64,000 nucleotides of DNA from Immundisolibacterales bacterium (GTDB lineage Bacteria; Pseudomonadota; Gammaproteobacteria; HK1). The notes under the pieces are model-generated. The model was not told the DNA's origin. It searched no databases and worked only from the letters and a program-made list of their open reading frames with translations. Where the stretch lies: positions 186,001-250,000 of the forward strand of contig JAPOPW010000024.1 of the NCBI GenBank assembly GCA_026712715.1, written 5' to 3'. Each line of letters starts with the position of its first letter. The first letter of the stretch is position 1. This document shows, piece by piece, positions 9,706-17,953 of the stretch. The translations under genes were made by a program, and so were the position numbers.

Positions 9706-10076
9706 GTGGCGACGCCGGCGCTCTTCTCCCCCACCGAGCGCGCCGAGCGGCGTTTCTGGGAGTTCTTCACCACCCACATCCGGAACCCGAACACGCGCCT
9801 CACGTACTTCGCGGCCGTGCGCGATTCGCCAGGTGGTGCGAACGTCGAGGCCTCACCCTCGGCCAGGTCGAGCCGGTGGTGGTCGCGGCCTACGTCGAGG
9901 AGCTGACGCGCGCGCGCTCGCCCGCGACCGTCAAGCAGCAGCTCGCGGCGCTGCGGATGCTCTTCGACTGGCTCGTCGTCGGCCAGGTCCTCCCCTTCAA
10001 CCCCGCGAGCTCGGTCCGAGGCCCGAAGCACGTCGTCAAGGCCGGCAAGACCTCGGTCCTCCCCGCGAAGGAAAGG
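9706..10076 (+). pseudogene. Tyrosine recombinase (integrase), N-terminal remnant, frameshifted
   Basis: From a GTG at 9706 the product reads VATPALFSPTERAERRFWEFF, then RNPNTRLTYFAAV, and continues in another frame as RFARWCERRGLTLGQVEPVVVAAYVEEL, then VKQQLAALRMLFDWLVVGQVLPFNPA and GPKHVVKAGKT. This is the SAM-like core-binding domain of phage/plasmid-type tyrosine recombinases. One base is missing near 9821. The whole catalytic domain with the RHRY residues is absent, because the frame runs directly into the 134-bp repeat that begins at 10077. The gene is therefore doubly inactive: frameshifted, and cut at the repeat boundary. Confidence 0.85.
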
Positions 10077-10210
10077 GGAGTACAAAATTCTCTGGGGTTA
10101 CGCGGTGGGACTATTCTCGTTCTGAAGCGCCAACGGGCGCTTGAGGACGGCATTTGGTCGTTCAACCGGTGGTGTTGGCTGCATTTGACCCCACGGAGAT
10201 TTGTGCTTCC
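10077..10210. repeat. 134-bp repeat, copy A, with imperfect inverted ends
   Basis: This segment aligns without gaps along its length to the segment at 11345-11478. It is the more diverged copy at its left end. Its right end (TTTGACCCC then a shared GTGCTTCC) is nearly identical to the other copy, and both share GTTCAACCG in the middle. Its left end is an imperfect reverse complement of its right end, so the unit can fold into a long hairpin. It begins exactly where the tyrosine recombinase remnant is cut off. It may be a small non-autonomous mobile unit. Confidence 0.65.
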
Positions 10211-10437
10211 TGAATTGGAACAGGCTCGGGCGCCGAAGGGGCTCGACCGCGATCTTGGGCTGTAAGGTGCTTCAACCGGCGGCAGCGAGACCGGATTGGG
10301 GCAGCGGAGTCGAGGGGCAGCCCGTGCGCCGCACCGGATTGAAACGCCGCCCGGCGCTCCATATAAGGTGTTCAGGCGCCGCCTCGGCACGGATAATGTG
10401 CGGTTCAGCCGACAAGGCGGCAAAGCGGAACAGTTCG

Positions 10438-10875
10438 ATGGGCACAGTTCTCGAAGACGTCACAAGCGAAACCATTGACGCGGGGCACATACGGCGGCGC
10501 GTCGATGACTGGGAAGAGAGGCTTGGCGGGCTCTTTGCCGCGATCGACGGCTGGTTGCCGGACGGATGGGAGGCGCGCCAAGGTGCCCCGGTCGTCATGC
10601 ACGAGGAGTTGATGCGCAAATTCGGCCTCGATGCGAAACCGTTGCCGACGCTCGATCTCCGGGACGGTGAAGGCCATGTTGCCAGGCTCGTTCCGCGCGG
10701 ACTGTGGATCATCGGTAGCAACGGCCGCGTTGATCTGAAGCGGGACGGGCGTCGCTACCTGATCGTCGATATGGCCGAGAATTTCGAGGCGCCCGACTGG
10801 CAGGCCGCTTCCGCCGAACAACGGTGCGCCCGCGAGGCGGTCAGCGAAGATTGGCTGCGGCGCATCCTGCGGTGA
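10438..10875 (+). CDS. Unknown protein, partner of the HEPN protein
   Basis: A 145-residue soluble protein that I do not recognise. The ATG at 10438 is chosen because the downstream sequence is well organised (MGTVLEDVTSETIDAGHIRRRVDDWEERL). An upstream ATG at 10396 is in frame and cannot be excluded, and neither has a strong ribosome binding site. The middle has strand-like segments (RGLWIIGSNGRVDL, RRYLIVDMAENF). The C-terminus is a basic helix (REAVSEDWLRRILR). Its stop overlaps the GTG of the next gene by 4 bases, so translation of the two is coupled. That arrangement, and the HEPN motif in the partner, suggest an antitoxin or a second toxin-complex subunit. This is inference only. Confidence 0.6.
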   Translation: MGTVLEDVTSETIDAGHIRRRVDDWEERLGGLFAAIDGWLPDGWEARQGAPVVMHEELMRKFGLDAKPLPTLDLRDGEGHVARLVPRGLWIIGSNGRVDLKRDGRRYLIVDMAENFEAPDWQAASAEQRCAREAVSEDWLRRILR

Positions 10876-11330
10876 GCGATCTCGACGCTATTGCCGCCCT
10901 GTTTCAGCAGGTCGACAACGCTCTGGAAGACTTGCGCGAGCAGCACGATGCGGCTGGCGAGGCCGACGAGCGCGACCGTATCGCACGCCGGCAGAGGCTG
11001 AACGAGCAGGCATACTTCGTGCTGGCGTGGGGGCAGTTGGAAGCTGACATTGACGATGCCTGCCGCGACGCGATCCGTCACGGGAAAGCGCACGAGGACT
11101 GGCGGCACCGCCGGGCGTGGAGCGTGTACGACGAGGACAACCCCAGGCTGAGCTTCAGGAACCGTCTGACGCTCGTTCTCGACCGGAGCAGCGAGGAGTG
11201 GAAGAGGACCCTGGAGCTTTACCAGGTCCGCAACCAGATCGCCCATGGCGATCTGCGCCATGCAGGCATCAACCTCCCGACCGTGATCGAGGATTTCCAC
11301 CGCATCCAGTCGTCGCTGGCGCGAGATTGA
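10872..11330 (+). CDS. HEPN-motif protein, predicted RNase toxin or defence effector
   Basis: A 152-residue, largely helical protein. The start is the GTG at 10872, which overlaps the stop of the preceding gene. Near the C-terminus residues 120-125 read RNQIAH. This is the canonical HEPN catalytic pattern Rx4-6H with a polar Asn right after the Arg, and it lies in the usual final-helix position after YQV. In known HEPN proteins this pair forms a composite RNase active site in a dimer. Many are toxins paired with an antitoxin or are part of phage defence. The gene pair is bounded by two 134-bp repeats. Function is inferred from motif and context; no wider family was identified. Confidence 0.7.
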   Translation: MSDLDAIAALFQQVDNALEDLREQHDAAGEADERDRIARRQRLNEQAYFVLAWGQLEADIDDACRDAIRHGKAHEDWRHRRAWSVYDEDNPRLSFRNRLTLVLDRSSEEWKRTLELYQVRNQIAHGDLRHAGINLPTVIEDFHRIQSSLARD

Positions 11331-11344
11331 ACGGCGGAAACCCC

Positions 11345-11478
11345 GGAAGCACCAAGATCCGTGGGGTCGAACGGCGAGACCGTCTTGCGTCTGACGGGCG
11401 AGCGGGCGTTCGAGGGCGAGGTCTGGATGTTCAACCGTCGATGTCGGCTACTTTGACCCCATGGATCTTGGTGCTTCC
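11345..11478. repeat. 134-bp repeat, copy B, with 24-bp terminal inverted repeats
   Basis: The first 24 bases (11345-11368) and the last 24 bases (11455-11478) are reverse complements except at one position. The next inner bases also pair partly (GAAC/GTTC and AGACC/GGTCT). The unit is the same length and orientation as copy A at 10077-10210, and the pair of copies encloses the HEPN two-gene unit. It starts 14 bases after the HEPN gene stop. The near-perfect ends suggest recent activity or selection for the hairpin. Confidence 0.75.
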
Positions 11479-11853
11479 CCTCGACGCGGAGGCGGCCGCG
11501 TACGCGCGGGCCCGCTTGCTTCTCGAGGACCGCCACGGGCGCCGCATCGAGGAGGAGGGCTCCGCGGCCACCGCGGTGACGGCGGTGTCGCGCGGCGCCG
11601 GCGAGCCGGACCCGGACGTCGCGGTCCCCCGGCCCTTCACTGGCCCCCGCACCTCGCCGCGATCGAGGCCGGGCGCGGGGTGGAGCTCGCCGTGCGCCTT
11701 CGCGCGAGCGAGCTCGCGCAAGGAGCCTTCTTCGCCGCGGACGGCGCCGGCGAGCGCGAGCGGATCGTGCAGCTGCACACCCTCGAGCGGGAGCTCGGGG
11801 ACTGGATCCGCTGGGCCGGCACGTGCGACCGGCTGCACGACCTCGCGGAGTGA
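11479..11853 (+). pseudogene. Degraded gene fragment of unknown function
   Basis: Directly after repeat B an open stretch reads PLDAEAAAYARARLLLEDRHGR with GC-rich third positions. It then appears to continue in another frame near 11640 as HLAAIEAGRGVELAVRL, QLHTLERELGDWIRW and LHDLAE, ending in TGA at 11853. The second part looks like a real C-terminal helical region. There is no start codon of its own, and the 5' end is lost at the repeat. I do not recognise the family. The 11854-12039 stretch that follows holds only the 3' flank of the Rieske gene. Confidence 0.4.
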
Positions 11854-12039
11854 ACGGTACCGGGTTTTTCGGAGGCCCCAAACCTTGAGAGACTGGGCAC
11901 ATGAAACATTCAAACAGATAGCCCTTGTCGCGCCGGGTTCCGTCCCCTCTGCAACTCCCGAGCCGGTGGCCGCTGGACGGTTCCGCGCGCCGATCCCGAT
12001 GGCTCGCGCCGGGAACGCCGGCGCGCGGGTGGTCCGGCT

Positions 12040-13230
12040 TCAGCCGGCGTTCGCCGCGCGGGCCGGCGGTTCCCCGGCGGCGAGTCGGCGCGCAACCCAG
12101 CGGTGGAAGTGGTGGACCGGCCGGTCCAGCACCGGCGCGAACACGCCCCCCCCGAAGGCGGGCGAGCTTCGCCCGCGCTGCATCCCTTCCACCACCGTCA
12201 CGTCCTCGCCGAGGATCGCGGCCCATCTCTCCCGTATTCGGGAACGGGCGGACTCGAAGCCAGCGTCCCTGGCCGCCCCGTCGAAGAAGTAGTTCCGCCA
12301 CCGCTCGATCGTTCGGTCCGGGGCCACCGGCTCGAGCACCATGGTCCAGAAGTGGTCCGCGTGCCCGGACACGAACACGTTGGGATAGAGGCACGGATAC
12401 TCGCCGGTCCGCGCCGGCCACGCCTCGACTCGCGGCAGCGGCGCACTCTCGTGGGGCACCGTGTCGTAGGCGGACGAACCCTGTCCGGCGAATCCGTCCT
12501 GGTCGAGAAAGCAGTAGTGGTCCTCGAGCGGCGACTGGCGGTTGAGGGAGGGATGGATCCAGGGAAGATGCGATGCATCGAGATTGTTCTCGACCGCGAG
12601 CTTCCAGTTCGCGCGGACGTCGAAACTGAACTCTCCGTGGGTCGCGGCCGGGTGCAGCCGGTCCTCGAAGCCCGTTCCTCCCAGTCCTTCGAAGCGGGTA
12701 GCGAGCGGCGCTATCCAGTCCTCGAACGGCATCGCGTCCCCCGACAGGTTCACGAACACCAGGTCCAGCCACCGGGCGCATCGAACCTCCCGCAGATCAC
12801 GCGCCCCGCAGTCGAAGCCCTGCACCCGGTGGACCCCGATCCCGCCAAGGTTGGGGGTCCCGGTCAGTCGACCGTCGAGGTCGTAGGTCCAGGCGTGATA
12901 GGGGCAGCGGATCGCGCCCTTTACCCGGCCGGGCTCCCAGACGAGCTCGTTGCCGCGATGCGAGCAGACGTTGTGGAACACCCGTACTCGCCCCCCGGGG
13001 GCGCGGAGCATGAACAGGGGCACGCCGAGGAGCCGAGCCGGGCGCACGTCGCCCGCGCGCGGCACGTCCGCGGCGTGTCCCAGGCACGCCCATGAGGGAG
13101 CGAAAATCCGTTCGAGCTCGAGTCGGAAGAACTCGGTGCCGGTGTAGGCCCGGTTCGGCAGTCCCGCCGCATCGCCGACGGGGCGGTCGACCGCGGCCAC
13201 GAGTTCGGAAATCGCAAGGCCGACCGTCAT
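12040..13230 (-). CDS. Rieske non-haem iron oxygenase, alpha subunit
   Basis: A 396-residue ring-hydroxylating/N-demethylating type oxygenase. The Rieske [2Fe-2S] ligands are visible as CSH (Cys89, His91) and CPYH (Cys109, His112). The mononuclear iron site shows the spacing D-x2-H-x4-H at Asp218, His221 and His226, inside NWKLAVENNLDASHLPWIHP. The protein would need a separate reductase, and none is adjacent. Related groups act on glycine betaine, carnitine, choline-derived amines or aromatic acids, and the substrate cannot be read from the sequence. A betaine/TMAO-type binding protein is encoded about 50 kb away, which is weak support for an amine substrate. The gene is on the minus strand, with the accessory island downstream. 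Confidence 0.88.
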   Translation of the reverse strand: MTVGLAISELVAAVDRPVGDAAGLPNRAYTGTEFFRLELERIFAPSWACLGHAADVPRAGDVRPARLLGVPLFMLRAPGGRVRVFHNVCSHRGNELVWEPGRVKGAIRCPYHAWTYDLDGRLTGTPNLGGIGVHRVQGFDCGARDLREVRCARWLDLVFVNLSGDAMPFEDWIAPLATRFEGLGGTGFEDRLHPAATHGEFSFDVRANWKLAVENNLDASHLPWIHPSLNRQSPLEDHYCFLDQDGFAGQGSSAYDTVPHESAPLPRVEAWPARTGEYPCLYPNVFVSGHADHFWTMVLEPVAPDRTIERWRNYFFDGAARDAGFESARSRIRERWAAILGEDVTVVEGMQRGRSSPAFGGGVFAPVLDRPVHHFHRWVARRLAAGEPPARAANAG

Positions 13231-13772
13231 CGATGGTACCCCCCGCTTCGAGCGTCCTCACCCTGGGAGCGAGAGGATTCGCCGGCTCGTTCGCAATTGC
13301 AACCCCCTTTTTCCGCTCCACCCGACGCGAGCGCGCAAACATCGCGAATTTCCCGGCTCACGGCCGAGAGCCGTGCTCCCTCGAGCTGTCTCGCGCGCGC
13401 GGCGCCGGTGGCGACCACGCCTTCCGCCGGCGCGAAGCGCTCAATCGTCTCGCCGGGGCGACCACCACGGCGCCAAGGCGTCTTCGCGACGAAGATACCG
13501 AGATGATTCCGGACCGGGGACCTGCGGACTGCGGTCGGCGCGGTTCGCAAGACCGGCCGGAACCTCGCGGCGAGGCGTAGAATTGCGCGCGAGGCAGTCG
13601 ACGGCCGGGTTTGCCGAGTGGCCGGAAAGGGAAATCGTCCAATCGTCATGTCCGCGCGTGCATTGATTGCCGGCCCGCACCGCACCTGCGCGGAGCTCCG
13701 GTTCTCCGGCACGGTTCCGCGTCCGGCGGGCGCGGTCTCCTTCGTGACGGACGAGCGCGGCGGCGCGCGGGG
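13231..13772. other. 540-base divergent intergenic region
   Basis: It lies between the divergent Rieske and NUDIX-ThiE genes. No gene, hairpin terminator or repeat that I can support was seen. Open frames on both strands here lack recognisable motifs. Confidence 0.4.
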
Positions 13773-14768
13773 ATGAAGGTGGGGATGGCCGCTGCCGAAA
13801 CTGCGGATGAGCGGTCCGAAAGGCTCCCGGTGGCGGCCGGGGTCCTTCGCGGGCCCGACGGTACGGTCCTGGTCACCCGGCGACTGCCCGGCCGTCATCT
13901 CGGTGGCCAGTGGGAATTTCCGGGCGGAAAGCTGGAGTCCGGGGAGAGCGCCCGCGCCGCCCTCGAGCGCGAGCTGCGAGAGGAGATCGGGGTCGAGGTG
14001 CGCGAAGCCAGGCCGCTCATCCGGTTCCCTTGCGACTATCCGGATCGAAGGGTGCGCCTCCACGTGTTCGAGGTCACCGGCTGGCGGGGCCGGGCACATG
14101 GCCGGGAGGGGCAGGCGATCGACTGGGTTCGCCCGGGTGAGCTCCGGCTCCGGCGGTTCGTCAAGGGGGCCGTGCCCATCCTTGCCGCCATCGATCTGCC
14201 CCCGTACTACCTCGTCACCCCGGAACCGGCGGACGACTTCGAGGAGAGGCTCTGCGGACGGCTCGAAGCGGGGATCCGCCTCGTGCAGCTCCGGGCGAAG
14301 AAGATGGCGCCGGACGCGCTTCGCGGACTCGCCCGCCGGGCGGCGCGGATGGCCGAGCGAAGTGGGGCGCGGCTGTTTCTGAACGGGGACCCGCAGGCCG
14401 CGCGGGCGGCCGGTGCTCACGGCGTGCATCTCACGAGCCGGGCGCTCGCGCTTCTCGCCGAACGCCCGTCCTGGCCCGGATTCGGGCTCGCCGCGTCGTG
14501 CCACGATGCGGGCGAGCTCGCCCGCGCCCGCGCGCTCGGGGTCGACTTCGCGGTCCTCTCGCCGGTGCGTGCGACGCCGGGACATCCCGGGTCGCGCCCG
14601 ATCGGATGGGAGAAGTTCTCGAGGCTCGTGGAGGCAGTGGATTTCCCGGTCTTCGCGCTCGGCGGGCTCGGGCCCGCCGACCGGACGGAAGCCTGGGCCG
14701 CCGGCGCGCAGGGAATTGCGGCGATCCGCGGACTCTGGACCGGGAACGGCGGGCCGTTACGGCTATAA
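13773..14768 (+). CDS. NUDIX hydrolase (MutT type) fused to a ThiE-like domain
   Basis: A 331-residue fusion. The first 130 residues are a MutT-type domain that removes 8-oxo-dGTP from the nucleotide pool, with the NUDIX box from GGKLESGES to RELREEIGVEV. The second part (from about residue 145, YYLVTPEP) is a ThiE/TMP synthase-like TIM barrel with LVQLRAKKM, GVHLTS, AVLSPVRATPGHPGS and FALGGLG. It resembles TenI/ThiE more than a proven synthase. This fusion is common in gammaproteobacteria. The frame opens earlier, but the ATG at 13773 gives the natural N-terminus, 19 residues before the NUDIX core. fdxA follows after 42 bases. Confidence 0.9.
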   Translation: MKVGMAAAETADERSERLPVAAGVLRGPDGTVLVTRRLPGRHLGGQWEFPGGKLESGESARAALERELREEIGVEVREARPLIRFPCDYPDRRVRLHVFEVTGWRGRAHGREGQAIDWVRPGELRLRRFVKGAVPILAAIDLPPYYLVTPEPADDFEERLCGRLEAGIRLVQLRAKKMAPDALRGLARRAARMAERSGARLFLNGDPQAARAAGAHGVHLTSRALALLAERPSWPGFGLAASCHDAGELARARALGVDFAVLSPVRATPGHPGSRPIGWEKFSRLVEAVDFPVFALGGLGPADRTEAWAAGAQGIAAIRGLWTGNGGPLRL

Positions 14769-14810
14769 TCCCCGCCCGCATTTTTCACTTCTTGCGGAGC
14801 ATCGCCCGGC

Positions 14811-15134
14811 ATGACTTTCGTCGTCACCGAACAGTGCATCAAGTGCAAGTACACGGACTGTGTGGAGGTCTGTCCGGTGGACTGCTTCCATGAAGGGCCG
14901 AACATGCTGGTGATCGATCCCGACGAATGCATCGACTGCACGCTGTGCGAGCCGGAGTGTCCGGTGGAGGCGATCCTTTCCGAAGACGATCTCACCGACG
15001 ACCAGCAGCCGTACCTCGAGCTGAACGAGGAGCTCTCCCGGATCTGGCCGGTGCTCACGGAGAAGAAGGACGGTCCCGAGGATGCGGCGGACTGGGAGTG
15101 GGTCGAAGGCAAGCTGGAGCACCTCGAGCGCTGA
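14811..15134 (+). CDS. fdxA: Ferredoxin FdxA, seven-iron type
   Basis: A 107-residue ferredoxin. It begins [29 protein letters not shown] and carries a second cluster motif [12 protein letters not shown], the pattern of a [3Fe-4S] plus [4Fe-4S] protein. The C-terminal extension ([23 protein letters not shown]) is typical of the bacterial FdxA group. It carries electrons at low potential, with partner unknown here. It sits between the NUDIX-ThiE gene and mutS, an order seen in other gammaproteobacteria. Confidence 0.95.
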   Translation: MTFVVTEQCIKCKYTDCVEVCPVDCFHEGPNMLVIDPDECIDCTLCEPECPVEAILSEDDLTDDQQPYLELNEELSRIWPVLTEKKDGPEDAADWEWVEGKLEHLER

Positions 15135-15216
15135 TCGGCGCCACCCCCGGTCCGTTCGCTCCGGCCCGGCCGGAGGGGCGGTCCCCCTCGGGCCGCGCGC
15201 AAGTTAGACTCCCCGC

Positions 15217-17889
15217 ATGTCACCCCCGGCGGGCGAGATCGGGCGGCACACCCCGGTCATGCAGCAGTACCTCCGCGTCAAGGCGGAGTTCCCGGACAAG
15301 CTGCTCTTCTACCAGATGGGGGACTTCTACGAGCTGTTCTTCGACGACGCGCGCCGTGCGAACGAGCTGCTCGACATCTCCCTCACCTCCCGCGGCCGGA
15401 CGAACGGCCGGCCGATCCCGATGGCCGGGGTGCCCGCCCACTCCGCTGAGGGTTATCTCGCGCGGCTCCTGCGCCAGGGCGTGTCCGTCGCTATCTGCGA
15501 TCAGGTCGGGGACCCGGCCGCGAGCCGGGGACCGGTCGAGCGCCGGGTCACCCGGATTCTGACCCCCGGCACGGTAACCGACGACTCCCTGCTCGAAGAG
15601 CGTCGCGACCGTCTGCTCGCGGCGGTCAATCCCGGCCATGGCGGGGAGCGCGGGCTCGCCGTCCTCGACATGTCGAGCGGAGACTTCGTCGTCATGGAGT
15701 GCGACGGGGACGACGCCCTCGCCGCCGAGCTCGCCCGTCTCGCGCCGGCCGAGATCCTGGTCGCGGACGATCACCTCAGGCCCGGCGGCTGGGCGGCGAC
15801 CGGGGTGCTGTCCGAGTATCCCGGCGTCGCCCCACGTCCCCCGTGGCTGTTCGACCCGGAGAGCGCGCGCCGGCTCCTGCTCGACCAGCTCGGCACCGCC
15901 GATCTCCGGGGTTTCGGATGCGAGACGCTGGAGCTCGGCGTCGGGGCGGCGGGATGCGCCCTCGAGTATGCACGGACCATGAACTGCGGTCCCCTGCCGC
16001 ACGTCACCGGGCTGCGCACGGAGCGCCGTGAGGACACCGTGGTGCTCGATCCCGTCACCCGGCGCAACCTCGAGATCACCGAGAGCGTGACCGGCGACGT
16101 CGCTCGCTCGCTCGCCGGGGTCCTCGACCGGACCGCGACCGCGATGGGCAGCCGGCTCCTCAAGCGCTGGCTCGGCCGGCCGCTCCGCGACCGGGACACC
16201 GTGCGCCGCCGCCAGCAGTTCATCGGCGCGCGCATCGCGTCCGGGCCGGAACCGGGCACCGCGGACCTCCTGCGCACGGTCGGGGACCTCGAGCGAATTC
16301 TCGCGAGGATCGCAATCCGCAGTGCGCGCCCTCGCGATCTTGCCCAGCTCCGAACCGCGCTTGGCGCGTTTCCTGCGATTCGCGAGCGAATCGAAAGCCT
16401 CGACGGCCCGCTCGCTTCCGATCTCGCGTCCCGTATCGACGACTTCGCGGGCCTGCGCGAGCACCTGGAGGCGGCCGTGGTCGAGGCGCCGCCGATCTCG
16501 ATTCGCGAGGGAGGGGTCATCGCTCCCGGATTCGACCCCGAGCTCGACCGCCTTCGGGCCATCGGTGACGACGCGGCGGGGTTCATCGCCGAGCTCGAGG
16601 CGCGCGAACGCACCCGCACCGGCCTTCCCGGGCTCAAGGTGGGCTTCAACCGGGTGCACGGGTACTACATCGAGATCTCGCGCGCGAGCGCGGACCGGGT
16701 CCCTGTCGAGTACGTCCGCCGCCAGACCCTCAAGTCCGTCGAGCGCTATCTCTCTCCGGAGCTCAAAGAGTTCGAGAACCAGGCCCTCGGCGCCCGAGAG
16801 CGCTCGCTCGCGCTCGAGCGCAGGCTCTACGAGGCGGTCGTCGAGGCGGCGGCCGCGGAGCTCGAGGGCCTGCGCGCGGGCGCCCGCGCCATCGCCGAGT
16901 TCGACGCGCTGTCGAATCTCGCCGAGCGGGCCGTCGAGCTCGAGCTCTGCCGCCCGGAGGTGAGCGACGCGGAAGGCGTCCGGATCCGGAAGGGTCGCCA
17001 TCTCGTGGTGGAGGCGCTCGGCGGCGCCCCCTTCGTTGCGAACGATCTCGACCTCGGCCCGGACCGCAGGATGCTCGTCGTCACCGGCCCCAACATGGGC
17101 GGAAAATCGACCTACATGCGCCAGACCGCGCACATCGTCCTGCTGGCGTACGCGGGGAGCTACGTCCCCGCCGAATCGGCCGTCATCGGCCCGGTGGATC
17201 GGATATTCACCCGCATCGGCGCCGCGGACGACCTCGCGGGCGGACGCTCGACGTTCATGGTCGAGATGACCGAGACGGCGAACATCCTCAACAGCGCGAC
17301 CGCCGAGAGCCTCGTCCTCCTCGACGAGATCGGCCGCGGGACGAGCACCTACGACGGCCTCGCCCTCGCGTGGGCGACCGGCGCCCACCTCGCGGCCCGG
17401 CTGGGGTCGTTCACCCTGTTCGCCACCCACTACTTCGAGCTCACCGCCCTCGCCGCCGAGCACGACACGGTCGCGAACGTGCACCTCCAGGCGGTCGAGC
17501 ACGACCGCGGGATCGTGTTCCTGTACGAGGTCTCGGCGGGGCCGGCGAGCCGGAGCTACGGGATCCAGGTCGCGGAGCTCGCCGGGGTGCCGCCGGCGGT
17601 GGTCCGGCAGGCACGAAGCAAGCTCGAGCGGCTCGAGGCGGAGGAGGCGTCCGGTCCGGACCGCGCCCAGCTCAGCCTGTTCGCCCCCGAGGAATCCGGT
17701 GGACCGACCGCGTCCGCGCCCGCGCCCGCCGAGAAGGCGCTGGACGGCCGCGAAGAACGGCTCCGGCCGGGCCGGGTGGACGCGCTCCGAATTGCCCTCG
17801 ATGCGGTGGACCCGAACGAGCTCAGCCCGCGTGAGGCGCTCGAGGTCCTGTTCCGGTTCAAGGAGATGTGCGCGCGGGACGTTGAATGA
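15217..17889 (+). CDS. mutS: DNA mismatch repair ATPase MutS
   Basis: An 890-residue MutS of full length. The N-terminal mismatch-binding motif is present as [18 protein letters not shown], with the Phe-x-Glu that inserts beside the mismatch. Walker A is [15 protein letters not shown] (near residue 627). Walker B is [16 protein letters not shown] (near residue 700), followed by the helix [11 protein letters not shown]. The C-terminus ends in the small dimerisation helix region ([15 protein letters not shown]). The start ATG at 15217 lies in the ordinary position. No mutL is in the window. Confidence 0.98.
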   Translation: MSPPAGEIGRHTPVMQQYLRVKAEFPDKLLFYQMGDFYELFFDDARRANELLDISLTSRGRTNGRPIPMAGVPAHSAEGYLARLLRQGVSVAICDQVGDPAASRGPVERRVTRILTPGTVTDDSLLEERRDRLLAAVNPGHGGERGLAVLDMSSGDFVVMECDGDDALAAELARLAPAEILVADDHLRPGGWAATGVLSEYPGVAPRPPWLFDPESARRLLLDQLGTADLRGFGCETLELGVGAAGCALEYARTMNCGPLPHVTGLRTERREDTVVLDPVTRRNLEITESVTGDVARSLAGVLDRTATAMGSRLLKRWLGRPLRDRDTVRRRQQFIGARIASGPEPGTADLLRTVGDLERILARIAIRSARPRDLAQLRTALGAFPAIRERIESLDGPLASDLASRIDDFAGLREHLEAAVVEAPPISIREGGVIAPGFDPELDRLRAIGDDAAGFIAELEARERTRTGLPGLKVGFNRVHGYYIEISRASADRVPVEYVRRQTLKSVERYLSPELKEFENQALGARERSLALERRLYEAVVEAAAAELEGLRAGARAIAEFDALSNLAERAVELELCRPEVSDAEGVRIRKGRHLVVEALGGAPFVANDLDLGPDRRMLVVTGPNMGGKSTYMRQTAHIVLLAYAGSYVPAESAVIGPVDRIFTRIGAADDLAGGRSTFMVEMTETANILNSATAESLVLLDEIGRGTSTYDGLALAWATGAHLAARLGSFTLFATHYFELTALAAEHDTVANVHLQAVEHDRGIVFLYEVSAGPASRSYGIQVAELAGVPPAVVRQARSKLERLEAEEASGPDRAQLSLFAPEESGGPTASAPAPAEKALDGREERLRPGRVDALRIALDAVDPNELSPREALEVLFRFKEMCARDVE

Positions 17890-17953
17890 GGGCGAAACCG
17901 CCCCAACATGCCGACAAGTCCACGGCGGCGGCAGTCCCGAGCGAGAATCAGGC

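Noticed and set aside
10077-11478. The 134-bp repeats as integron attC sites next to an integrase
   Set aside because: The core RYYYAAC and GTTRRRY boxes of attC are not placed at the ends as needed, and the recombinase is not clearly IntI. A miniature inverted-repeat element is a better description.
12040-13230. Naming the Rieske protein as carnitine or glycine-betaine monooxygenase
   Set aside because: The fold and iron sites are clear but nothing in the sequence fixes the substrate, and no reductase is next to it.
13648-13776. A 42-codon frame whose stop overlaps the NUDIX-ThiE start by 4 bases
   Set aside because: The overlap looks like coupling, but there is no ribosome binding site or recognisable sequence, so it is probably chance.
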